Assembly: GCF_006265175.1 (NCBI RefSeq)
Contig: NZ_VDCQ01000060.1
Coordinates: 1 to 64,000 of the forward strand
Direction of reading: 5' to 3'
Source of the DNA: Paenibacillus hemerocallicola
Lineage (GTDB): Bacteria > Bacillota > Bacilli > Paenibacillales > NBRC-103111
DNA length: 64,000 bases
Position numbers and translations under genes: made by a program. Below the pieces are notes generated by a model. That model made no database searches. It was not told where the DNA came from and worked only from the letters and a program-made list of their open reading frames with translations. Of the stretch, positions 18,529 to 26,951 are shown piece after piece. Each line of letters opens with the position of its first letter. Positions within the stretch are counted from its first letter, which is position 1.

Positions 18529-19740
18529 TCAAAGTCCCGGGTTCGAGGACTTGACCCGATCCGCGAGCATCGTCAGATCATATCCCTTCAAAGCACCCTC
18601 GATCAGTTCAGGCAGCTTGTCGGGCGAGCAGCCGAAGGAGGGGATGCCGAGCTGGGCCAGCTTCTTCGCGACGGATTCGTCGTAGGACGGAATCCCTTGA
18701 TCGGATAAAGCGAGCAGGCAGACGACCTTCACCCCGGCCTGGTGCATTCCTTCCAGCCTCCGGATCATTTCCGAACGGTTGCCGCCCTCGTACAGGTCGG
18801 AGACGAGGATAAACATCGTCTTCTTCGGCTCCGCGATAAAAGTCTCGCAATAAGCGACCGATTTATTAATATCGGTCCCGCCGCCGAGCTGAATCCCGAA
18901 CAGCATATCGACCGGATCGTCCGCGCATTGCTCGCTCAGATCGACGACCTCGGTATCGAAGGCGACTACCCGGGTGTCCAGCGAAGGCATGCTGGCAAAA
19001 ATCGAACCGACAATCGACGCATAAATAACCGAGTTGGCCATCGAGCCGCTTTGGTCGATATCGAGAATGACCGTCCATTCTTTGCTTTTGCGGGCACGGT
19101 CGAAGAAATACACTTTCTCCGGTATGAGCAGCTGCCGTTCCCTGTCGTAATGCTTCAGATTTTTGCGGATCGTCGTATTCCAGTCGAGACCGGTCAGGTT
19201 GGGGAGCGGCGAATGCCGCCTGCGATTCAGGGCGCCCGTGACGGCGCGTCGCAAGTCCTGGCTCAACCGCTTCATGATTTCGTCGACGACCGTGCGGACC
19301 AACTGTCTGGCCGTTTCCTTCGTTTTCTCGGGGATTTTCCCTTTCAGCGCCATGAGCGTCGCGACCATTTGAATGTCCGGCTTCACTTGGGCCAGCAGCT
19401 CCGGCTCGAACAGCAGCTGCTTCAAGCCTTTGCGCTCGATCGCATCCGCTTGGATGACCGAGACGATATCGGCCGGAAAAAACGTCCGAATGTCCCCCAG
19501 CCATTTGGCCAGCTTCGGCGAAGACGAACCGATGCCCGCCGATCTGGAGTTCCCCGTTCCGGTGCCCGACGCTTCTCCGCCACCTGTCGTTTCATCGTAT
19601 ATCGAGGCCAACGCTTCGTCCATGATCCTCGTCTCATCATCCAATAACGGCCCGTCATGGAACGATTGAAGCTTCTCGTCGGAAGCGGTGCCGAGAATCA
19701 ACCGCCATCGTTTCATTTTATCCCGATCGACCGCGGTCAT
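18529..19740 (-). CDS. VWA-domain protein (CoxE-like)
   Basis: 403 aa. The N-terminal half is helical; the C-terminal half (about 222-395) is a von Willebrand A domain with an intact metal site: DxSxS (Asp229, Ser231, Ser233 in DIDQSGS), the Thr in LGGGTDI, and the Asp in LVSDLYEGG. VWA proteins of this type work with MoxR AAA+ ATPases in assembling or activating metal enzymes and large complexes. It lies 3 bases downstream of the DUF5682 gene and is the last gene of the MoxR/VWA/SWIM operon. Confidence 0.88.
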   Translation of the reverse strand: MTAVDRDKMKRWRLILGTASDEKLQSFHDGPLLDDETRIMDEALASIYDETTGGGEASGTGTGNSRSAGIGSSSPKLAKWLGDIRTFFPADIVSVIQADAIERKGLKQLLFEPELLAQVKPDIQMVATLMALKGKIPEKTKETARQLVRTVVDEIMKRLSQDLRRAVTGALNRRRHSPLPNLTGLDWNTTIRKNLKHYDRERQLLIPEKVYFFDRARKSKEWTVILDIDQSGSMANSVIYASIVGSIFASMPSLDTRVVAFDTEVVDLSEQCADDPVDMLFGIQLGGGTDINKSVAYCETFIAEPKKTMFILVSDLYEGGNRSEMIRRLEGMHQAGVKVVCLLALSDQGIPSYDESVAKKLAQLGIPSFGCSPDKLPELIEGALKGYDLTMLADRVKSSNPGL

Positions 19741-19743
19741 AGG

Positions 19744-22116
19744 CTACAAATCTCCAAAATCGAATTCATTGAGCTCATCCAGCTTCTCCTTTTCTTCGTC
19801 GCTGAGCGGGCGCTGCAGCGCGATTCCCGCCTCGTCCGGCCGAATTCCCCATATATCTCCCATCATTTCGGCGACGGCCGCCTTCTCTCTCGCCTCGAAC
19901 GATCCGAAAGCTCTGCGGAGAAAAACGAGCGAACGATGGAACGATTCCTTCTCCAACGTACCGATGTAGTCGTCCAGCTGCTTCCATAAGGAAACTCTGG
20001 ACAAAAGCGCATACCGGTTGCGCAGCGACAAGCCCTCGAACCATCCCGCGCCGAGATCCGCCGGCACGCCCGGCGACAGACGACGCGACACTTCCTGCGC
20101 GCACTGTTCGTCGGAAACCGCATTTCTCTCCAACAGAATGGCGAACGACAGCCCGGACAGCTTCGCATTGCGGTCGTCCCTCGAAGCGAGCTCCTGCAAT
20201 CGCTCCAGCCACAGTTCCCCGTCCACCGCCTCGAAATGCTCCTGCGCAACCGTATGCAGCGTCTGGATCGCCGCCGACACGCCTGCGGCCGCTTCATCGT
20301 TGCACGCGGAGGCGTCGATCAGAAGCAGGGCGCCGCGGAGAAACAATTGCTGCAACAACGGAACGAGCGACGCGGTTTCCATCTTGCGGATGGAGCCGTA
20401 TTGGATCAGGACGGACAATTCGTACGCCGCTGTCGCGATCTGCTCGAAATTGCCCGCATCGACGGCCAGACGCTGCAGCGCGGATGTCGCCTCCTCCATC
20501 AGCTTGTGCAGCGAGCAGTCGCAGGCGACGCGGATAAGACGGGAAGCTTCGGCTATATCCCCACAGCCCTCGAGCCGTTCCTTCAGCACGAAAGCAGCGG
20601 CCAGCTCGATCGTCTCGCCCTTCAACGTCGATTCCACCGTCTGTATTTCCGCTTCCGGCGTCCATTGCAGCACCCATTGCTCGGCCCACGAGGCGGATTG
20701 CCGCCGTACGCCCTGCTTCTTGGCGAAGCCGATTCCGAGCAGCTCCAACCGGTGCAGCAGCACGGAACGGTTCAAATCGAGATAAGCGGCTTCCTCGGAC
20801 TGCACCCTGCGGTTTTCCCTCAAGTCCAGCTCCAACGAATTCGCTACCGCCGACTTGTATTTTTCCAGCTTCAGCCGTTTCAGCTCCCGGTTCAAATCGT
20901 CCTGAACCGGTGTCTGGCTGACGCCTTCCGGCAGACGTCCGATAGCCGTCCCTACGTTCGTCCGGGCCAGCGCTTCCGCAATGACGGACAACTCCCCGAA
21001 TCCGAGACAAACGACGGCAGCGTCCTGCAAATCTCTCCATGTCGGCTGACTGCCGTCATGAAGGGCGGCCAGCGCTTCCGCCATGCGGACTGCCTCGATT
21101 AGCGCAGCCGTCGAGCGGAATGTCCCCTGCTCGCGAAGATGGGCGACCGCATGGGAGAAATACAAGGACGGGAGCTTGCCCAAGTCGTTTTGCCGCAAGC
21201 AGCTCCACAGCAGCTCGAAATAAGCAGGCGCTTCGTTGCCGGCGCCATATCCCGAATGCGTGGACAGCTTGTAGTAGGAATAAGGCATCAATGTCAAACG
21301 GGTCGACGTTCTCGGGAGAGCCGCTGCTTCGGTATCGCTCATGACCGGCAATCGGAAATCGAGCGCCGACGCGTGATGCGCTCCCGTCACGACGACGACG
21401 CGATCGGGCGAATGTCCAGCGTCGATCGTTTCGCGAATGCGCCGCCTCATATAAGCTTCGCGTATGTCGTTATACGCGGCCTCCTCCGGAGCCATACTCC
21501 ACTCCAATGATTCGGTTTCCTGCCTCATTTGCGCCGAAAACCGGTAAACCGCCTTTCGATATGCGTCTTTATGCAAATTATGCTCGAACCGTCTTTCCCA
21601 GAATGCTTCGTAATCCGGCTCTCCGCCTTGTTCGGCAATGCTGCGGTACAGCTTCCCTTGCTCGCTTGCATACCTCTTCCGGTTCGCCCTTTCGTGCCCG
21701 ACCGCATCGTCCTGACCGGCTTCGGGTACCTTCCGTTTTCGATCGTAAAGCGCAAGAGTCGTTTCCGTAGGCAGATCGATAAAATCCGCATGAGCGCCAT
21801 TCCGGACCGCCCATACGAAAGCTTGATATTCAGGCGAATATTCGGCGAAAGGATACAGGATCGTCCGCACGGGCAGTCGATCGGTATAAGCGAGCAGAGC
21901 GACAGGCGGAACGACTCCTCTGGCCGTAAGCTGGGCGATGTAACCGCCGGCATCGCTCGGTCCTTCGACAAGAACGGCCGTCGGCTTCACTTCATCCAAA
22001 TAGGCAAGCAAATGATGCGCCCCCGCCGGAGACAAATGCCGGATACCGAATACATGAAACGGCTGATCGAAGCTTACTTGTTCATCTCCGAGCATGCGTG
22101 GTACAGGTTTCTCCAT
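19744..22116 (-). CDS. DUF5682 family protein
   Basis: 790 aa from the ATG at 22116 (GGGGAG 4 bases upstream); a TTG at 22161 would add 15 residues. The N-terminal part (VFGIRHLSPAGAHHLLAYLD and AVLVEGPSDA) matches the DUF5682 start, a fold related to the TraB/ChaN-like group. The rest is mostly helical without a motif I recognise. The biochemical role is unknown. In many bacteria DUF5682 genes travel with MoxR ATPase, VWA, HEAT-like and SWIM genes in the order seen here, so it is likely part of that chaperone-like complex. It overlaps the MoxR gene by about 43 bases. Confidence 0.75.
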   Translation of the reverse strand: MEKPVPRMLGDEQVSFDQPFHVFGIRHLSPAGAHHLLAYLDEVKPTAVLVEGPSDAGGYIAQLTARGVVPPVALLAYTDRLPVRTILYPFAEYSPEYQAFVWAVRNGAHADFIDLPTETTLALYDRKRKVPEAGQDDAVGHERANRKRYASEQGKLYRSIAEQGGEPDYEAFWERRFEHNLHKDAYRKAVYRFSAQMRQETESLEWSMAPEEAAYNDIREAYMRRRIRETIDAGHSPDRVVVVTGAHHASALDFRLPVMSDTEAAALPRTSTRLTLMPYSYYKLSTHSGYGAGNEAPAYFELLWSCLRQNDLGKLPSLYFSHAVAHLREQGTFRSTAALIEAVRMAEALAALHDGSQPTWRDLQDAAVVCLGFGELSVIAEALARTNVGTAIGRLPEGVSQTPVQDDLNRELKRLKLEKYKSAVANSLELDLRENRRVQSEEAAYLDLNRSVLLHRLELLGIGFAKKQGVRRQSASWAEQWVLQWTPEAEIQTVESTLKGETIELAAAFVLKERLEGCGDIAEASRLIRVACDCSLHKLMEEATSALQRLAVDAGNFEQIATAAYELSVLIQYGSIRKMETASLVPLLQQLFLRGALLLIDASACNDEAAAGVSAAIQTLHTVAQEHFEAVDGELWLERLQELASRDDRNAKLSGLSFAILLERNAVSDEQCAQEVSRRLSPGVPADLGAGWFEGLSLRNRYALLSRVSLWKQLDDYIGTLEKESFHRSLVFLRRAFGSFEAREKAAVAEMMGDIWGIRPDEAGIALQRPLSDEEKEKLDELNEFDFGDL

Positions 22117-23171
22117 GTCGCTCCCCGCTTCTTCATTACATTGTCCAAATATTCCTTCCAAACGATGCGGTCCTTCTCCTCATCCTTGACGATCGCCCCT
22201 TGCAGGCCGGATGCGATATCCTCGTCGTTGATCGTCCCGTTGCCGAAGCTGGCCGCCAGCGCCATGCTGCCTGTCAGCAGCGATATCGCCTCCGCCGTGG
22301 AAATGACTCCGCTCGGCCCTTTCACCTTTTCTTTGCCGTCCAGCGTCATGCCGCCCCTAAGCTCGCGGAAAATGGTGACGACCTTGCGCACCGCTTCGTC
22401 ATCCGGCAAAGCCGCCTTCAGCTCGTAGCTTCCCGATATTTCACCGACCCGCTTGCGGACGATCTCGACCTCCGTCTCGATATCGGCCGGCGAAGGGAGC
22501 ACAATGATATTGAACCGTCGCTTCAAAGCGGCCGACATGTCGTTTACTCCCCGGTCGCGTGTATTGGCGGTGGCGATGACGGAGAAGCCGCGTACGGCCG
22601 ATATTTCTTTGCCCAGCTCGGGGACGGATATCGTTTTTTCGGACAAAATGGAGATCAAAGCATCCTGCACTTCCGACGCGCAGCGTGAAATTTCCTCGAA
22701 GCGGGCGATTCCGCCCGTTTCCATCGCGCGGAATATCGGACTTTTGATCAACGCCTGGTCCGACGGTCCCTGCGCCAGCAGCATGGCATAGTTCCACGAA
22801 TAGCGGATCTGCTCTTCGCTCGTTCCGGCCGTGCCCTGAATCACCTTGGACGAATCGCCGTGAATCGCCGCCGTCAAATTTTCAGACAGCCACGACTTCG
22901 CCGTACCCGGCTCTCCGATGAGCAGCAGCGCCCGATCCGTCAGCAACGTCGCAATCGCCATCTCGACGAGCCGCTTGTTGCCGATATATTTGGGGGTAAT
23001 GACGGTGCCCCCGGCTTTGCCTCCGATCAGGTAGGTAAGCACCGCTTTGGGCGACAGCTGCCAGCCCGCCGGCTTGGCGTCCCGATCCGTTTCCTTCAGA
23101 GCGGCCAGCTCCGCTTCGTACAGCAATTCGGAGGGCAATCTTACCGCATTTTGTTTTTGATCCATCCCCAT
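22074..23171 (-). CDS. MoxR-family AAA+ ATPase
   Basis: 365 aa. Walker A GEPGTAKS is at residues 86-93. The Walker B region reads IARFEEISRC, with Glu in place of the usual Asp (FEE instead of LDE). The sensor/arginine-finger part has VIATANTRDRGVNDMSAALKRRF. MoxR ATPases act as assembly chaperones with VWA proteins. The 5' end overlaps the HEAT gene by 31 bases and the 3' end overlaps the DUF5682 gene, so the module is translated as a coupled set. A shorter start two codons downstream (23165) is possible. Confidence 0.88.
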   Translation of the reverse strand: MGMDQKQNAVRLPSELLYEAELAALKETDRDAKPAGWQLSPKAVLTYLIGGKAGGTVITPKYIGNKRLVEMAIATLLTDRALLLIGEPGTAKSWLSENLTAAIHGDSSKVIQGTAGTSEEQIRYSWNYAMLLAQGPSDQALIKSPIFRAMETGGIARFEEISRCASEVQDALISILSEKTISVPELGKEISAVRGFSVIATANTRDRGVNDMSAALKRRFNIIVLPSPADIETEVEIVRKRVGEISGSYELKAALPDDEAVRKVVTIFRELRGGMTLDGKEKVKGPSGVISTAEAISLLTGSMALAASFGNGTINDEDIASGLQGAIVKDEEKDRIVWKEYLDNVMKKRGATWRNLYHACSEMNK

Positions 23172-24952
23172 ATCCCCGTTCCCTTCTTGTCGTGTTCCGG
23201 TACATCCGTTTCCGCCGGCTTAAGCGCCAGCGAATCCGCAACGTCCAGCACCTGCTTCTTCACGCTGTCGTAAGTCAATGTTTCGGCAAAAGTCCTCAGC
23301 CTGTCGGCATAAGCTCCCGGCAGCATCGACAGCAGTTCATGCTGAGTCCGGTCCAAATAATAGAGCTGCCTCTTTCCGCCGCTCTCCAACACATTCATCA
23401 TCAGCTCCGGCGCATCCCGATATCCGATTCGGAAAAGAGCCAGCAGCAAATTGATCGTTCTGTAGTGGCCGAAATTCGGTTTCTCCATACACTTCTTGAC
23501 CAAATACGACTCGATATCGCGGTCCGGCTCCCGGATCAGACCGCATACGAGCTCTTCCTCATCGATCTCGGCGAACAGCCGGACCCATCTCGGATCCCAG
23601 TTGTCCGGATATTCGTCTTCTTCCGGTTCCCGGAGCAACTGTTCGGCGAGCGTCGGTACGGTTTCATGTATGGCGCGCAGCAGCGGTTTGGCGTAGGGCT
23701 GCTTTTTCTGTTTCAAATCGGGTGCGTACTTCTCGTAAATCTCGTCTGCCGGACAAATCCGCAACGCCGCCTTGAAGCTGTAGGCGATAAATTTGCGCTT
23801 GTACGGCTCGTGCAACGAGACGGCGAACAGGTCGGCCTCGGGCGACCGCTGCTCGAGCAGCAGCTCCGCGGCCGCCTCCTGCGCGGCTTCGGTCTCCGGC
23901 ACGATAAAGCCGTCCGTCGAAAGAAGCTTGATCAGCAATCCGGTCACTTTCGGCACACGTTTGCCTTCGAGACTGCGCAAACTTGCGAGCAGCTGCTGAA
24001 CGATCTGCTCTCCGCCGGTTTTCGACACGATTTTGTCCAGCAGCTTCTCTGCGTCTTGGATGACGAATTCGACCAGTTCGTGAGCATCGCATTGCTGAAT
24101 AGGCTCGATGGCGATCTCCCGGTCCTTGGAATTCAACGCCTTGCGCAGCCTGTCGATCGCCGGTCCGGACGCCAACCGCGATAAGGCCGTATAAGCCGCT
24201 CGGCGGATTTCCTTCTTCTTGTCGTCCGCCATATCCAACAGGTACGACTCTTGAGAGAGATAGTGTCCCAGCAGCTCGATGGCCGTTGTGCGCACTTCCA
24301 TCGAACCTTCGGCAGAGGCGTGAAGCAGCAGCTCCATGGAGCTTTCGCGCAACAAACGATGAATCAGGTCGAGTCTGCGGGCATCGCCTTTTCCGCCTTC
24401 GGGACGGAAGCGGCTTCTCAATACGTCCAACGCCTCCAGCCCGTAATCGGGCAGCACGACACGATGCAAATATTCCGGAACTTCCGCATAACTGTCATCC
24501 AGCGCCTGAACCGCCGCGGGCAGCACCCGGAAGTCCCGAAACAATCGTTCTTCGCAGGCTTGTTGCAGCTGCTCGAGCCTGCCTTGCCCTTTCTGCGTCA
24601 ACGCTTGCAGAAGCGGCTGGAGCTTGCGGAACGGCACCGGGTCCTTCAGCGACATATCCGTCCCGTCGAGCGGGCGAAGTTCGTCCTTCGTCTCGGTTGT
24701 TCCTTGCGTGTACAAGACGGATTGCAGCAAATTTCCCAGCTCCAGGAGCGCAACAGCCGAGCTGCCGGAGTCGCCCGTCAAAACCTGGGAGACCGATTTG
24801 GCCAGTCGGGTGAAGACGGGCGAGGATTCCCCCAGCTTTTCCAGCTGCGGCACCGTTTTTTGCAGCCGCATATCTCCCGCCGCCAACCCGCTTCCGGCTA
24901 TAAATAAGCGTCGCACCTCATGCTGGAGCTCGAATAAAACGTCTATGCTCAT
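23141..24952 (-). CDS. HEAT-repeat-like helical protein of the MoxR module
   Basis: 603 aa, almost entirely helical, with HEAT-like units such as VRTTAIELLGHYLSQESYLL and IRRAAYTALSRLASGPAIDR (about 220-270). The C-terminal half has no motif I recognise. No signal peptide or membrane segment. In comparable MoxR/VWA/SWIM clusters this slot is filled by a DUF5691-type or HEAT protein; similarity to DUF5691 is suspected only from gene order. Probably a scaffold for the ATPase complex. Confidence 0.65.
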   Translation of the reverse strand: MSIDVLFELQHEVRRLFIAGSGLAAGDMRLQKTVPQLEKLGESSPVFTRLAKSVSQVLTGDSGSSAVALLELGNLLQSVLYTQGTTETKDELRPLDGTDMSLKDPVPFRKLQPLLQALTQKGQGRLEQLQQACEERLFRDFRVLPAAVQALDDSYAEVPEYLHRVVLPDYGLEALDVLRSRFRPEGGKGDARRLDLIHRLLRESSMELLLHASAEGSMEVRTTAIELLGHYLSQESYLLDMADDKKKEIRRAAYTALSRLASGPAIDRLRKALNSKDREIAIEPIQQCDAHELVEFVIQDAEKLLDKIVSKTGGEQIVQQLLASLRSLEGKRVPKVTGLLIKLLSTDGFIVPETEAAQEAAAELLLEQRSPEADLFAVSLHEPYKRKFIAYSFKAALRICPADEIYEKYAPDLKQKKQPYAKPLLRAIHETVPTLAEQLLREPEEDEYPDNWDPRWVRLFAEIDEEELVCGLIREPDRDIESYLVKKCMEKPNFGHYRTINLLLALFRIGYRDAPELMMNVLESGGKRQLYYLDRTQHELLSMLPGAYADRLRTFAETLTYDSVKKQVLDVADSLALKPAETDVPEHDKKGTGIWGWIKNKMR

Positions 24953-25004
24953 TCCTGAATTCTCCTAGTCATAGTCTCTAAAAGGCCGATTTCCGTGACA
25001 GTTC

Positions 25005-26435
25005 CTAATACAGCAATCGAATGACGGCTTTTGACGTCACGATGCTAAGCGGCTGTGCAATCAACCGGTTGAGCGTCATGTCGTGCCCGAACATGACCAG
25101 AACCGCCTGCCCCTTCAGCCACTCGCCGTTCAATAACGGCAGCAGCGATACGGTCGGGTGCTCCAAGTGCGAGATATCGCCAAGCACCAGCCGTTTGCCT
25201 TGTTCATCCACAAGAACGAACGATTGCTCCGACTTCCGTATTTCGGCGGCATGCAGCAGCATGACGGGATGCTTGTCGGAGAGCGGGTTCTTGATCTGAT
25301 TTTTGACCCGCTTCACCGCTTCCGGGAAAGACCTCACGGCCCGCGAGCGGATATCCGAGTAATCGGCAGCCCCCGCATCGCGCAGCGTCGCCTCATCCCA
25401 GCGTATTCTGGCATTCAGCTCGCCCGGGTATCGGATCAGTTCCTTCGTCTGCACAATCTGGTAAAAGGAGTCTTCCTCCCGTATGTATTTCGCCGCCCGA
25501 AAAGGCCGGTAAGTCCGGGTAATATGCACCTGTCCGTCGCCCATATCGATCCAGTAGCCTTCGTCGACGAATTCTCCGCGCGCCTCATCCGGGTACGAAC
25601 GGAACGCTAGCTGGAGCAGCTCTCGCTCACCCCGAACAAGGCCGTGATCGCGAAGCTCTGCAAGCTGCCATGCATGCCCGATCCGCTCCTCCAGCGTCGT
25701 TTCCGTATCGACCGGGGTATCCGGATCGTCCGCTTTCGCCTGCAAATACGTTTTGCTTCTCTTAAGCAGAGCATATAGGACCAGTAGACGCTCCATCGCG
25801 CCCGTATACAGGCTCTCCCGTTCTTCGTCGGAACGAAGCTGCAGCAGCAGTTCGCGCAGGGACGCCTGAACGCCGGGGATATAATAGTTGCCCAGCTGTT
25901 TGGCCTGCTCCTCCGCGGTTTGCAACGTTTTCTTGTCGAGACTGCCCAGCCCCGAATGGACGATGTGCAGCACCAGCTTCTCCGCTATGGCGAGGCCTTC
26001 CAATTGGGCGGCCGCTTTTTTGGCCAGCGCCGCTTTGTTCGTTTTCCGTTTGGGCGGGCTTTCCGAGCTTGCCGCTTCTTTCTTTTTCTCCTCCCGCTTC
26101 TCCGCCTTTTCCCGCTTCTCCGCGAGATCCGACGGAATGGGAGCCGTCTCGAACGGTTTTCCATCCGCATAGGCATACATCAGGCCGAGTATATGCTTGC
26201 ACGGAAATTGCCGGCTCGGACAAGAACACCGGAACACCGGATTCCCTTCAACCGCGAAATCGGCCGAGCAACGATAAGGGTCCTTGCCGCTCCCTTTGCA
26301 TTCGCCGAACAGGACCGTACGGTCCTCGGACTCGCAGAGGAGGGGGAAGCTGTTTTTTTTCACCAAATCGCGGCCGTTTTTGATCGCGCTGCCGTTCAAC
26401 GCCAAACTGTCTACATAAGCTTCGGTTACATTCAT
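25005..26435 (-). CDS. SWIM zinc-finger protein
   Basis: 476 aa from the ATG at 26435, which has AGAGGA 8 bases upstream; the frame is open further up but lacks a good site. The SWIM motif CxC-x6-CxH is complete at residues 70-81 (CSCPSRQFPCKH). A Lys/Glu-rich linker (about 100-140) and a long helical/beta C-terminal part follow. SWIM domains bind nucleic acid or protein through zinc. It is the first gene of the module SWIM-HEAT-MoxR-DUF5682-VWA, 52 bases before the HEAT gene. Confidence 0.85.
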   Translation of the reverse strand: MNVTEAYVDSLALNGSAIKNGRDLVKKNSFPLLCESEDRTVLFGECKGSGKDPYRCSADFAVEGNPVFRCSCPSRQFPCKHILGLMYAYADGKPFETAPIPSDLAEKREKAEKREEKKKEAASSESPPKRKTNKAALAKKAAAQLEGLAIAEKLVLHIVHSGLGSLDKKTLQTAEEQAKQLGNYYIPGVQASLRELLLQLRSDEERESLYTGAMERLLVLYALLKRSKTYLQAKADDPDTPVDTETTLEERIGHAWQLAELRDHGLVRGERELLQLAFRSYPDEARGEFVDEGYWIDMGDGQVHITRTYRPFRAAKYIREEDSFYQIVQTKELIRYPGELNARIRWDEATLRDAGAADYSDIRSRAVRSFPEAVKRVKNQIKNPLSDKHPVMLLHAAEIRKSEQSFVLVDEQGKRLVLGDISHLEHPTVSLLPLLNGEWLKGQAVLVMFGHDMTLNRLIAQPLSIVTSKAVIRLLY

Positions 26436-26951
26436 CTTCGCATTCCTCTCGCAACTTGGGTAATAATAGGGCTCCCTATCCATATTCAGTCGGATCGGCT
26501 GCCGATTCCAGATCAATTGGAACTAAAATCGGCAGCCTTACGAGGGGCTTTCGCCCCCTTTTGCCGCTAAATTTGTCAAATCGGAAGCAACTCGCGCAAA
26601 CTTGCTCCCCTGCTCGACCACTTGGCAAGGAACGCCCCTCCAATTATATGAAAATTCCCCTTGAAAATTCTTGCATATTCTTTACAACCAGGCTCGGTCA
26701 GCAAGCGGCTCGGACATGAAAACGACAAAACCACCTGCCGGTGGTTTTTCGTATCCGCGTATACGCTTTTCTTAGTTGAACGTTGCGCATATCACCCAAT
26801 ATACAAACACTTCACACAGTACCCGAACCGGGTCGCTTTGCATGCAAGCATTCGATCACTTGCCGTCCACTCGATCGCCGGCGAGCATCCCGGAACGCCA
26901 AATAAGCCGGTTCGCCCATAAGGATAACGAAACCGGCTATGCTCGTATGGG
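26436..26951. other. Intergenic region between the eCIS core and the MoxR module
   Basis: About 515 bases. It carries the hairpin at 26,725-26,750, an 8-bp inverted repeat (AGCCGGTT 26905-26912, AACCGGCT 26931-26938) just after the last eCIS gene, and probably the promoter of the SWIM operon. No supported gene. Confidence 0.5.
26725..26750. terminator. Hairpin terminator, likely end of the eCIS core operon
   Basis: AAAACCACC pairs with GGTGGTTTT around a TGCC loop. T-runs lie on both sides, cleaner on the plus strand. By position it would stop minus-strand transcripts leaving the last core gene at 26952, separating them from the SWIM operon. Confidence 0.6.

Noticed and set aside
18302-18532. 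76-codon minus-strand frame downstream of the VWA gene
   Set aside because: Lies in repeated intergenic sequence, shows no domain or ribosome site.
22074-22161. Large overlap between the DUF5682 and MoxR genes as evidence of a frameshift
   Set aside because: Resolved by choosing the ATG at 22116 for DUF5682; both proteins are otherwise complete.
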